The notes below the pieces were generated by a model, which saw only the letters and a list, made by a program, of their open reading frames with translations, was not told the DNA's origin and did no database searches. Positions 8,179 to 16,610 of a DNA stretch of 63,622 bases are shown here, one piece after another; positions within the stretch are counted from its first letter, which is position 1, and the number at the start of each line of letters is the position of its first letter. The translations under genes were made by a program, and so were the position numbers. The stretch spans positions 1 to 63,622 of the forward strand of contig UQFL01000005.1 of NCBI GenBank assembly GCA_900540305.1. The letters are read 5' to 3'. The DNA comes from an uncultured Oscillospiraceae bacterium (lineage in GTDB: Bacteria > Bacillota > Clostridia > Oscillospirales > Acutalibacteraceae).

Positions 8179-9543
8179 ATGAACGATTTGAAATTTTACT
8201 TGATAACGGATACTCATTTTTTCAAAAACTCTTTGGGCGCAAGGGGAGATGCGTATGATGATTTTATGCGTTTTGAGCAAAAATGCTTTGCGGAAACTCA
8301 GTCAATAAATATTTCTGTTTTCGACTGGCTGAAAAATGCCGATGAAGCAGACAGTGTTCTAATTGCGGGCGATTTAACATTCAACGGTGAAAAAGAAAGC
8401 CATCTTGAATTTATAAAATTACTCAATGAGCTTAAAGCGTCGGGAAAAAATGTTTATGTTGTAACAGCGGACCATGATTTTAAAAAAGACGGCGAGAGCT
8501 GTTTTGCCTTTGATGAAAACGGCCGTTCGTCACCTCAAAGCACAAAGCGTGAAGAGTTATATGATTTGTATTACGAATTTGGATTTAAAGACGCTTTGGC
8601 GGTAGACAAAAAGCATTTGTCTTATGTAAGCCAGATAGGAGAAGGCGTTAGATTATTAGCGCTTAATAATGACGGGGCTGATGACGGGCAAAGAAGATTT
8701 GATGAAGAACAGATAAAATGGATTAAAGAACAGGCGAAAAAAGCTCGTGAGGACGGTCAGATAATGTTTGCAATGAACCATTATCCGTTGTTACCCGGTC
8801 AGCCTATATTTTCCATAGTTCCTTCAGCCGTGCAAAAAGAAAGCGATGCTGTTACAACAATGCTTGCAGATGAGGGTGTGCATCTTGTTTTTACAGGCCA
8901 TATGCATAACCAAAGCATAAATGAGAAAATAACAGACAGGGGCAACAAAATTTATGATGTCTGCACGGGTTCTATAATAGCCGACCCCGCAATTATTCGT
9001 CATGTAACGATTACTTCGGAAAATAAAGCAATAATAAAAAGTATTGAAACACCCGATTTTGAATGGGATACCAAAGGGAAAAGTTGTAAGCAGTATTTAT
9101 CAGATTTGTTTGACTCTATGATTTTAAATATGCTTGATGATATGCAGTATAATCCCGAAAGGATACTTTCAAGATTCGGCGCCAGAGGAAGTAAAGGTTT
9201 ATTTCCCGTTTTTAAGACGGTAGGTAAAATTATAAACAAAATCACTTTGGGCAGTGTTTGCAGATTGCTTTGGATAAAGTGCGATAAGTCTTTAAAGCAT
9301 GAGCTTTTGAAAAATTACCTTGCTGAACTTGTAAGGGGCGTTTTTGAGGGAAATCAAACATTTGTAGAGGGAACTCCAAAGGGTGATGTTTTTATAAGCT
9401 TTCTAAAACGAATGAACCCCGTTTTCAGTAAAATTAATTTGAAAACGGTGGACGGTAAAAAAGCTGATTTGTTTGATATACTTAAAAATTCAGCAGGAAA
9501 TTACGGCATTGATGATTATAATGCGGTGCTTGATTTAAACTGA
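8179..9543 (+). CDS. Calcineurin-like metallophosphoesterase
   Basis: A 454-residue cytoplasmic phosphoesterase. The metal-binding motifs appear in order: DTHF near residue 11 (DxH), AGDLTFNGE near 64 (GDxxxxG), TADHDF near 97 (normally GNH[DE], here with Ala for Gly and Asp for Asn), AMNHYP near 198 and TGHMHNQS near 241. The residues after about 300 form an extra C-terminal region without a recognised domain. It lies 21 bp after the symporter and before GH2, so it probably removes phosphate or opens a phosphodiester on the imported glycoside or its product. That substrate is an inference. Confidence 0.85.
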   Translation: MNDLKFYLITDTHFFKNSLGARGDAYDDFMRFEQKCFAETQSINISVFDWLKNADEADSVLIAGDLTFNGEKESHLEFIKLLNELKASGKNVYVVTADHDFKKDGESCFAFDENGRSSPQSTKREELYDLYYEFGFKDALAVDKKHLSYVSQIGEGVRLLALNNDGADDGQRRFDEEQIKWIKEQAKKAREDGQIMFAMNHYPLLPGQPIFSIVPSAVQKESDAVTTMLADEGVHLVFTGHMHNQSINEKITDRGNKIYDVCTGSIIADPAIIRHVTITSENKAIIKSIETPDFEWDTKGKSCKQYLSDLFDSMILNMLDDMQYNPERILSRFGARGSKGLFPVFKTVGKIINKITLGSVCRLLWIKCDKSLKHELLKNYLAELVRGVFEGNQTFVEGTPKGDVFISFLKRMNPVFSKINLKTVDGKKADLFDILKNSAGNYGIDDYNAVLDLN

Positions 9544-9599
9544 ATTATTATTTAGTCTATACGCATTATTAAGAAAGGCAATTAAATATAAGTGATACT

Positions 9600-11336
9600 A
9601 TGGCAAAACATCCTAACCCTCAATTTATGAGAAAAAACTGGGTTAGCCTTGACGGCGAATGGGATTTCGGGTTTGAAAAAGCAAAGGCAGGATTCCGCTT
9701 TTCGTCAGATGAAACACGAGCATTGAAGATACATAATAAAAACAGTTATGGTTACAAAATAAATGTCCCGTTTTGTATTGAAAGCAGGCTGTCAAATATA
9801 GGGTATACTGATTTTGTTAATCTTGTATGGTACAGAAAAACAGTTGATATAAGAAAAAAAGGCAAAAGGGTTTTTCTTCATATCGGCGCCGCTGATTACC
9901 TCTCAACAATGCTTGTTAACTCTATACCCGTGGGCAGGCATAAAGGTGGTTACACTTCATTTTCTTTTGATATAACCGATTATGTAAAAGACGGTGACAA
10001 TGAAATATTTATACTGTGCGAAGATAATGTAAAGTCCCCTCAGGTAATGAGAGGAAAGCAGAGTGAAAGAAGAGAAAGCCATGGCTGTGATTACACGAGA
10101 ACCACAGGAATATGGCAGAGTGTTTATCTTGAGTATGTTCCTCAAAACTATGTTAAAAATTTCAGAATATACCCTGACAGTGTAAATTCAAGCGTGTCTG
10201 TATTCGCTGAATTTGAGGGAACAGGAGATTTTATATGCGAAGCATTTTATGACGGAAAATGCGTTGGAAAAGCATATAAAAAAGGCGTATATTCAAGCTG
10301 TGTAGTTCAGATTGATTTAGAGGAACTTCATCTTTGGGAAATCTCAAACGGCAGACTGTACGATTTAAAGATAAAATTCTCAGACGATGAGGTAGAATCA
10401 TATTTCGGACTTCGCAATGTAAGACTTGAAGGATATAAATTCTTAATTAACGGCAAAAGTGTTTTTCAAAGGCTTGTTCTTGACCAGGGCTTTTATCCAG
10501 ACGGAATTTATACACCGAAAAATGATGAAGAAATTTGCAAAGATATAAATCTGTCAAAAAGCTTGGGTTTTAACGGCGCAAGGCTTCATCAAAAGGTGTT
10601 TGACCCTCGTTTTCTGTATTGGTGCGATAAGCTGGGCTATATAGTTTGGGGCGAATACGCAAGCTGGGGCTTTGACCATTCCTCTCCGAAATCGGTTGAA
10701 ATTTTTCTGTCAGAATGGAAAGAGGTATTGGAGCGTGATTTTAATCATCCTTCAATAATCGGCTGGTGTCCTTTTAACGAAACATGGAATTACAGGGGAC
10801 GAAAACAATTTGACCCATTGTTAGCGACAGTTTATGATTATACCAAAACTGTTGATTCCACACGCCCATGTATAGATACAAGCGGAAATTTCCATGTTAA
10901 AACAGATATATATGATGTTCATGATTACAGCTATGATGTGGATTTCTTTAGAAACAATTACAACAAATTAGTTTCTGAAAATGTTTTATATGAACATGTG
11001 CTTAACGATAACCCCGGACGGCAGAAATATAACGGACAGCCCGTATTTGTCAGCGAATACGGCGGAATAAAATGGGAGTCTGACAAAAGCCACAAAGCAT
11101 GGGGATACGGTGTTGATGTTAAAACAGAAGATGAACTTGCCGAACGCTATTGCGGATTAACCGAAGTGCTGATGAGTAATGAAAAAATGTTTGGTTTTTG
11201 TTATACTCAGCTTTATGATATTGAGCAGGAGCAAAACGGTCTTTTTACATATACAAGGGAAAAGAAATTTTCAGACAGCGTATATGATAAAATCAAAAAT
11301 ACAAATTTAAAGCCTGCCGCAATAGAAAAAGAATAA
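9600..11336 (+). CDS. GH2-family beta-glycosidase
   Basis: A 578-residue glycoside hydrolase family 2 enzyme: an N-terminal jelly roll (about 10-180), an immunoglobulin-like domain (about 185-275) and a TIM barrel (from about 280). The acid/base is Glu394 in CPFNETW and the nucleophile Glu486 in VSEYGG. It is shorter than typical beta-galactosidases (about 1,000) and close in size to beta-glucuronidases. A beta-mannosidase, beta-galactosidase or beta-glucuronidase specificity cannot be decided, although partnership with GH38 favours a mannose-containing glycan. The only purine-rich ribosome site (GAAAGG, 9572-9577) is about 22 bases upstream of the ATG, which is unusually far. Confidence 0.9.
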   Translation: MAKHPNPQFMRKNWVSLDGEWDFGFEKAKAGFRFSSDETRALKIHNKNSYGYKINVPFCIESRLSNIGYTDFVNLVWYRKTVDIRKKGKRVFLHIGAADYLSTMLVNSIPVGRHKGGYTSFSFDITDYVKDGDNEIFILCEDNVKSPQVMRGKQSERRESHGCDYTRTTGIWQSVYLEYVPQNYVKNFRIYPDSVNSSVSVFAEFEGTGDFICEAFYDGKCVGKAYKKGVYSSCVVQIDLEELHLWEISNGRLYDLKIKFSDDEVESYFGLRNVRLEGYKFLINGKSVFQRLVLDQGFYPDGIYTPKNDEEICKDINLSKSLGFNGARLHQKVFDPRFLYWCDKLGYIVWGEYASWGFDHSSPKSVEIFLSEWKEVLERDFNHPSIIGWCPFNETWNYRGRKQFDPLLATVYDYTKTVDSTRPCIDTSGNFHVKTDIYDVHDYSYDVDFFRNNYNKLVSENVLYEHVLNDNPGRQKYNGQPVFVSEYGGIKWESDKSHKAWGYGVDVKTEDELAERYCGLTEVLMSNEKMFGFCYTQLYDIEQEQNGLFTYTREKKFSDSVYDKIKNTNLKPAAIEKE

Positions 11337-11360
11337 TTTATAATATAAATGTATATAAAA

Positions 11361-11404
11361 ATCCCCCTGTGGTAGTTGTTTGATCTACCTCAGGGGGATT
11401 TGCT
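11361..11404. terminator. Terminator of the mannoside operon
   Basis: ATCCCCCTG and GGTAG pair with CTACC and CAGGGGGAT around a nine-base loop, between the convergent GH2 and PepSY genes. The stem may work in both directions. Confidence 0.8.
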
Positions 11405-11467
11405 CTATTAATTATAAATTAATATCTCGCATTAATTTATTTTAATTGCCGTAATTGTTAAAAAACA

Positions 11468-12388
11468 TTAATCAAAAATCGAATCACGGTCATAATCAAG
11501 AATTTTGCCGCTAAGAGCGTCTATTTCATAATCATATTCAGTAGTACCGCTGATAAATTCTATTTCGTATTTCCAAATGCCGTCATCATTTTCAAGCTTT
11601 GCTTTGATGAATTTAACATCGCTTTCGTTTTTGCCCGCATTTGAAAGGGCAACAGATTTTGCCTTGTCAATTCCTATATATTTTGAATTTGACGGCTGAG
11701 TTGTTGTTTGCGTGTTGGCAGAGTTATTGTTTCTGTTTTCTTTGTCATAAGAAATAACATCGCCGCTTGTGCTTATGTCATACTCATACTTATATGAGCT
11801 GTCATAAAACTCTATATCATAATGCTTTCTGCCGTCGTCATAATCGGTATAAGCTTTTGTGAATGTTACGGAATCTGCGCTCAATCCTGCCTTTTTCAAA
11901 GCTATGCTCTTTGCCTCGTCTAAAGAAATTTCGCCTGACTGAGCAGTTTCATTATTTGCGTTATTGTTATTATTAGTGTTGGTTTGCTCGTTATTTGCCT
12001 GAGCGGTGGTTTCCTCTACCGCTGTTGTAGTTTCGGCTGTTTGAGTTACGGCAGGCTGAGAAGTTTTTCCGGTTTCATCAATATCTTTATCCTTTTTTAT
12101 AACTGTACCGTCAGCAGCCTTGATTTCATAATCAAATTCAAGTCCGTTTGCCAAAAATTCAACATCATATACAAATCTTCCGTCCTCAAAAGACATTTTT
12201 GCCTTTGTGATTATTGTATCCTCTTCTGTTACGCCTGCGTCCTCCATTGCAATAACAATTGCCTTGTCTATTCCTATGGAGTTTTTCTTTACAACATCGT
12301 AGCCGTAAGCAACAGAGCCTGCTCCTATTGCGGCAACTGCAACAACAATGCTTACGATTAAAATAATCATTTTCTTCTTTTTAGTCAT
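11468..12388 (-). CDS. Membrane-anchored protein with three PepSY domains
   Basis: A 306-residue protein with an N-terminal membrane anchor (about residues 7-29) and three PepSY repeats on the outside, at about 37-100, 150-212 and 235-306. Each has the pattern I-[GS]-[IL]-DEA-x-x-I-A-L-x-x-AG followed by acidic beta strands. The first and second repeats are separated by a Thr/Asn/Gln-rich linker. PepSY domains are thought to inhibit proteases or sense at the envelope. It lies 87 bp downstream of a sensor kinase, and PepSY proteins commonly accompany such kinases, so it is probably part of that signalling unit. Confidence 0.85.
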   Translation of the reverse strand: MTKKKKMIILIVSIVVAVAAIGAGSVAYGYDVVKKNSIGIDKAIVIAMEDAGVTEEDTIITKAKMSFEDGRFVYDVEFLANGLEFDYEIKAADGTVIKKDKDIDETGKTSQPAVTQTAETTTAVEETTAQANNEQTNTNNNNNANNETAQSGEISLDEAKSIALKKAGLSADSVTFTKAYTDYDDGRKHYDIEFYDSSYKYEYDISTSGDVISYDKENRNNNSANTQTTTQPSNSKYIGIDKAKSVALSNAGKNESDVKFIKAKLENDDGIWKYEIEFISGTTEYDYEIDALSGKILDYDRDSIFD

Positions 12389-12475
12389 ATTGAATTCCTC
12401 CTTATCTTTTTGTCAAGCTAATATTAGCATATGAAGATTAAAGGAAGATTAAAAGAAAAAACTTTTTTGAAATTT

Positions 12476-13894
12476 TTATTGATTATTCTCACAGGGCATT
12501 TCAAACACAAAAACACTGCCGTTTGAATCTGATTTTTCAAGTGTAAGCGATCCGTTGTGAAGCTGGGCTATGCGGCGTGCCATAGGTAGTCCGAGACCCA
12601 ATCCAAAGTTGGAATCGGACGATGTGCGGGAAGAATCACCTCTGTAAAAGCGGTTTAAGATTTTATCCTGCATTTCGGGTGCAATTCCTATTCCGTCATC
12701 GGAAACAGAAAGACGGATATTATTTTCATTATTAATAAGCTCAACGCTAATATGTCCGTTTTCTTTTCCGTAGCGATATGCGTTTGTAATAAGATTTTCA
12801 ATAAGGCTTGAAAGAAGATTGTAGTTTCCGTTAACAAAAATATTTTTCTCAACATTATAATCAAGCGAAATGCCTTTTTCACAGCGGATTGATTGTTCCT
12901 GAGAAAGATTTTCAACAAGCTCAGAAAAATTCAGCTTTTCTTTGTGCGGCAGCTGCTGTGCTCTCTCAAGGCGTGAAAATGAAAGCATTTCATCAATAAT
13001 TGATTTCATTCTCAAACTCTGACGGTGAACAACTCCGAATGCCTGCCTGTACTCTTCTTCATTGCAGGGTTCTTCAAGAGCAAGTTCGCTTTGCGCAAGA
13101 ATAGTTGTTACGGGCGTCCTCAACTCGTGAGAAATGTCGGAGGTGAACTGCTTTTCATCTTCAAATGATTTTTCAAGTCTTGAAAACATTTTGTTAAATG
13201 TGTCTGCAAGTCTGTGAAGTTCGTCCTGCCCGTCGCCAAGCTGAATGCGGCTTGACAAATCATCGCCGTCATTTATTTTTTCTGCCGCGTCTATCATATC
13301 ATTGATAGGATGCAGGAATTTTTTTGCCAAAAGATAACCGCCTATAATTGTAAGTAAGGCAAGAAACGGTAAAACAAGCAGATACAAATTTGAAATTCTT
13401 GTCAAAGCGGTTTGGTTTGCGTTCTCGTTTACAACGCCCTGAAGTATTAAACCATCCAGTCCGTCACCTTCAAGCTGAACGCAGTAAACATAATATTTTT
13501 CTCCGTCTGATTTGTAACTTTCAACTTCGCCGTTATAAATCAGGGGGGCGTCTTTGATAAGTTGGCCGTAAAGCAGATTGCCTTTACTGTCAAAAAGGGC
13601 GGTATAAATGCCGTCATTCTCATCAAGAAAGTCATCATCTATTTCAAGATAACCGCCGTTATAGATTACGAACTGGTCTCCGTATTCCTGCTCGTTGTAT
13701 TCTTCATCTGTAAAATATTCTATCTCCTGCGAATTAGCTTTTACAAGATTAACAAGGCTTTCTTTTACATCGGTATGCAAAACAGATGTAGAAATAATGA
13801 AAAGAAGGGCAAACATTGTTATGCAGATAAAAGCAATGAGAGCCGAAAACCAAAGAGTGATTTTTGCCCTTATAGTAACAGGTTTCAGTTTCAT
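12476..13894 (-). CDS. Membrane sensor histidine kinase
   Basis: A 472-residue sensor kinase: a first span (about 13-36), an extracytoplasmic sensor domain (about 40-165), a second span (about 168-190), HAMP, a HisKA dimerisation helix with phospho-acceptor His256 in ISHELRTPVTT, and a HATPase domain (about 360-470) with N box and GLGLGLPMARR. The start overlaps the stop of the upstream response regulator by four bases (ATGA), so the two are translationally coupled. The signal is unknown. The acidic sensor domain and the PepSY protein downstream hint at envelope sensing. Confidence 0.95.
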   Translation of the reverse strand: MKLKPVTIRAKITLWFSALIAFICITMFALLFIISTSVLHTDVKESLVNLVKANSQEIEYFTDEEYNEQEYGDQFVIYNGGYLEIDDDFLDENDGIYTALFDSKGNLLYGQLIKDAPLIYNGEVESYKSDGEKYYVYCVQLEGDGLDGLILQGVVNENANQTALTRISNLYLLVLPFLALLTIIGGYLLAKKFLHPINDMIDAAEKINDGDDLSSRIQLGDGQDELHRLADTFNKMFSRLEKSFEDEKQFTSDISHELRTPVTTILAQSELALEEPCNEEEYRQAFGVVHRQSLRMKSIIDEMLSFSRLERAQQLPHKEKLNFSELVENLSQEQSIRCEKGISLDYNVEKNIFVNGNYNLLSSLIENLITNAYRYGKENGHISVELINNENNIRLSVSDDGIGIAPEMQDKILNRFYRGDSSRTSSDSNFGLGLGLPMARRIAQLHNGSLTLEKSDSNGSVFVFEMPCENNQ

Positions 13895-14565
13895 TTTTCT
13901 TCCCTCAGAACATAGCCGCTTCCTCTCACCGTGTGAATGAGGCGGCTGTCAAACCCTTCGTCTATTTTTTTGCGCAGATATCGGATATAAACATCAACAA
14001 CATTGGTTCCGCCCTCGCGGTCGAAATTGTAAATGTTGTTTTCTATTTGCTCTCTGCTGAGAACACGCCCCTTGTTTTTAATCATATATTCAAGAAGCGC
14101 AAACTCCTTTGATGAAAGTGTAATAGTTTTATCACCGCGCTTTACAAGTTTTGCAGATATATCAACCGTGAGGTCGCCTGCCGTAAACACATTGCTCACA
14201 ACGCCTGTTGAGGTGCGTGTCATCGCCCTTATGCGAGCCATAAGTTCTGCAAAAGAAAACGGTTTTACAAGATAATCATTTGCGCCTATATCAAGCCCCT
14301 GAACTCTGTCCTCAATAGAATCCCTTGCAGTCAAAAACAGCACGGGAGCTTTGCCGCCGCTTTTTCTGTATTTTTCAACCACCTTGAAGCCGTCTAATTT
14401 CGGCATCATCACATCCATGATAACAGCGTCATATTCTGCCTGTTCAAGATAATAAAGTGCGTCCTCGCCGTCAAAGCAGCAGTCTGCGCTGTATCCCTCG
14501 TTTTCCATTTTCTTTTTAAGAATGGCGTTCAGGTCTCTTTCGTCTTCTGCAATCAATATCCTCAT
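13891..14565 (-). CDS. OmpR/PhoB-family response regulator
   Basis: A 224-residue regulator with a receiver domain (phospho-acceptor Asp51 in VIMDVMMP, Lys in the YLVKPFSFAE motif) and a C-terminal winged helix (about 125-222). It is the first gene of an operon with its cognate kinase (four-base overlap) and the PepSY protein. It would bind direct repeats upstream of its targets. Confidence 0.95.
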   Translation of the reverse strand: MRILIAEDERDLNAILKKKMENEGYSADCCFDGEDALYYLEQAEYDAVIMDVMMPKLDGFKVVEKYRKSGGKAPVLFLTARDSIEDRVQGLDIGANDYLVKPFSFAELMARIRAMTRTSTGVVSNVFTAGDLTVDISAKLVKRGDKTITLSSKEFALLEYMIKNKGRVLSREQIENNIYNFDREGGTNVVDVYIRYLRKKIDEGFDSRLIHTVRGSGYVLREEK

Positions 14566-14638
14566 ATCTGCCTCGTAAATATTAATAATGTATATATTAA
14601 ACTAAACGGCTCCGATTTTTATCAGCGCCGATTTTTTA

Positions 14639-15706
14639 TTATTCGTCAATTTTTAATATAACTGTGAAGCGAGTGCCTTTTTCGGGTTTGCTGTCAACCA
14701 TTATCTTTCCGTCGTATATGTCGATAATTCTTTTTACAAGCGAAAGACCCAGTCCGTTTCCGCCGCTGTGGCGTGAAGTGTCCGCCTGATAAAACTTTTC
14801 AAATATGTGCGTTAATGTTTCCTGTGACATACCTATTCCGTAATCACGAATTTTTACAACGGCATGACCGTCAATCACCTTTGCAGAAATATCAATATTT
14901 GAATTATTGTTTGAAAATTTTACGGCGTTTGAAATAATGTTATTCCAAACATGGTATAAAACAGCTTGGTTTGCGTTTATTTCAATTTTATCAAGATTAA
15001 GATTGAAGCATATGTTTTTCTTGCGGCTTTTTTCTTCCAAAAACAATACGGCTTTTCTTATCTGTTCGTCAAGTCGATACCATTTTTTATTGTCAGCAAT
15101 CTGTTGATTTTCAAATTTAGTGATAATAAGAATGTTTTCAACAAGTTCTGTAAGGTGTTTTGTATTGCTGATTATTTTATCTGCAAATCCTATTTCGCTG
15201 TCTGTTAAATTCGGGTTGTCTTTAAGTAAAAGCGCATATCCCTCTATAGCGGAGAGGGGAGTTTTAATTTCGTGGGATACATTTGAAACAAAATCTGTCT
15301 GAAGCATTTCAACGGATTTAAGATGCTTTGTCATTGTGTTGAAATTGTCTATTGCGTTATTTATGAATTTGAAACTCCTTTGGCGTTTTACAACAACTGA
15401 GTAATCGCCCTTTGCAACTCTTTCTGACGCTTCCATTACATTATATATGGGGCGCACGATGAGTCTGCTCAAAATCAACATATAAAATGAACTTATAAAC
15501 AGGTTAACGATGAAAAACAGCAGAAGCATCATACCCATCGACGAAAAGTCGAATGCGTTAAACGATATTGTAATCTTGAAATTGATAAATTCTTCGATAA
15601 TCCAATAAAGCACAAGCGTAGTGGCAGAAGATACGCTTAATGTAAACCCCAAGATAAGAAAAATAATAAATATCTCTTTACCGGTGTAGCGTTTCATTTT
15701 ATCCAT
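14639..15706 (-). CDS. Second membrane sensor histidine kinase
   Basis: A 355-residue kinase with two membrane spans (about 12-35 and 55-82), a very short outer loop of about 20 residues, HAMP, HisKA with His145 in VSHEIKTPLSA, and HATPase with GLGLSLVKR. The short loop makes it an intramembrane-sensing type, a class often linked to antimicrobial-peptide or envelope stress. It overlaps the upstream response-regulator gene by eight bases. Confidence 0.94.
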   Translation of the reverse strand: MDKMKRYTGKEIFIIFLILGFTLSVSSATTLVLYWIIEEFINFKITISFNAFDFSSMGMMLLLFFIVNLFISSFYMLILSRLIVRPIYNVMEASERVAKGDYSVVVKRQRSFKFINNAIDNFNTMTKHLKSVEMLQTDFVSNVSHEIKTPLSAIEGYALLLKDNPNLTDSEIGFADKIISNTKHLTELVENILIITKFENQQIADNKKWYRLDEQIRKAVLFLEEKSRKKNICFNLNLDKIEINANQAVLYHVWNNIISNAVKFSNNNSNIDISAKVIDGHAVVKIRDYGIGMSQETLTHIFEKFYQADTSRHSGGNGLGLSLVKRIIDIYDGKIMVDSKPEKGTRFTVILKIDE

Positions 15707-16376
15707 TTTTCTTTACCGCCTTATATCCCAATCCTCTGATTGTAACTATTTCAAAATCATTGTTGTTTTTAAATTTTTCTCTTAAACGGTTGATGTGAAC
15801 ATTAACTGTTTTTTCGTCTGATTCGTTGTCAAATCCCCATATCTCATCCATTAACTGCTGCCTTGTAAATATTTTGTTGGGGTAGCATAAAAGCTTGTAC
15901 AGCAAATAAAATTCCTTTTGCGGAAGCAGTATTTCATTACCGTTGCTTGTTACTGTTAAAGCGTCATAATCAAGCACGGTGTTACCTATTACAAGCTCTT
16001 TGTCATTTGCTATTTTAGCTCTTCTTAGCAGTGCTTTTATTCTGAGATTTAGTTCGTCATAATTTATAGGCTTTACAAGATAATCATCTGCGCCGAGAGT
16101 AAAGCCTTTTTCCATATCAACAAATGCAGATTTTGCCGTTGTCACTATAATCGGAAAATCATAATTGTGGCGTTTAATAAGGTCTATAAATTCATATCCG
16201 TCCATTTCAGGCATCATCAAATCCAAAACGCACAAATCTATATAATTGCTCTCAATCTTGCCAAGAGCTTCGCTTCCGTTTTCAGCGGGTATAACATTGT
16301 AACCTTTTCTTGTTAAAAACAAGCAGGTGATTTCAAGCAGGTCTCTATGGTCCTCTACAACTAAAATATTAAACAT
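15699..16376 (-). CDS. Second OmpR/PhoB-family response regulator
   Basis: A 225-residue regulator with a receiver domain (Asp52 in VLDLMMP, Lys in DDYLVKPINYDE) and a winged helix at about 130-225. It forms a tight operon with the kinase at 14639-15706. It is divergent from the giant surface protein gene. The 234-bp gap between them contains an inverted repeat (16529-16548), so the surface protein could be one of its targets. This is inference from position only. Confidence 0.94.
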   Translation of the reverse strand: MFNILVVEDHRDLLEITCLFLTRKGYNVIPAENGSEALGKIESNYIDLCVLDLMMPEMDGYEFIDLIKRHNYDFPIIVTTAKSAFVDMEKGFTLGADDYLVKPINYDELNLRIKALLRRAKIANDKELVIGNTVLDYDALTVTSNGNEILLPQKEFYLLYKLLCYPNKIFTRQQLMDEIWGFDNESDEKTVNVHINRLREKFKNNNDFEIVTIRGLGYKAVKKNG

Positions 16377-16528
16377 TATTATCAGTTCCCCTCAAATATA
16401 ACATTATCGGCAAACCCCGCCAATAAATTATAAATTCATTATACATAAATATTATTCTAAAGTAAACTCAATGTAAACAAATTCAGTTCATATTTACTTT
16501 TGGGTTAATATCGGCTTAATCAAGAGTT

Positions 16529-16548
16529 TATGTTAATATTTTAACATA
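16529..16548. promoter_or_regulatory. Inverted repeat between response regulator and giant surface protein genes
   Basis: TATGTTAA-TATT-TTAACATA is an inverted repeat with perfect 8-bp arms and a four-base centre in the divergent intergenic region, about 62 bp before the surface protein ribosome site. It could be an operator. No protein can be assigned from sequence alone. Confidence 0.45.
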
Positions 16549-16610
16549 GTGACGGATTTTATATTGGATGTTTTGTTTCAATTTGCAAATATCCAATTAG
16601 GAGGGGTAAT

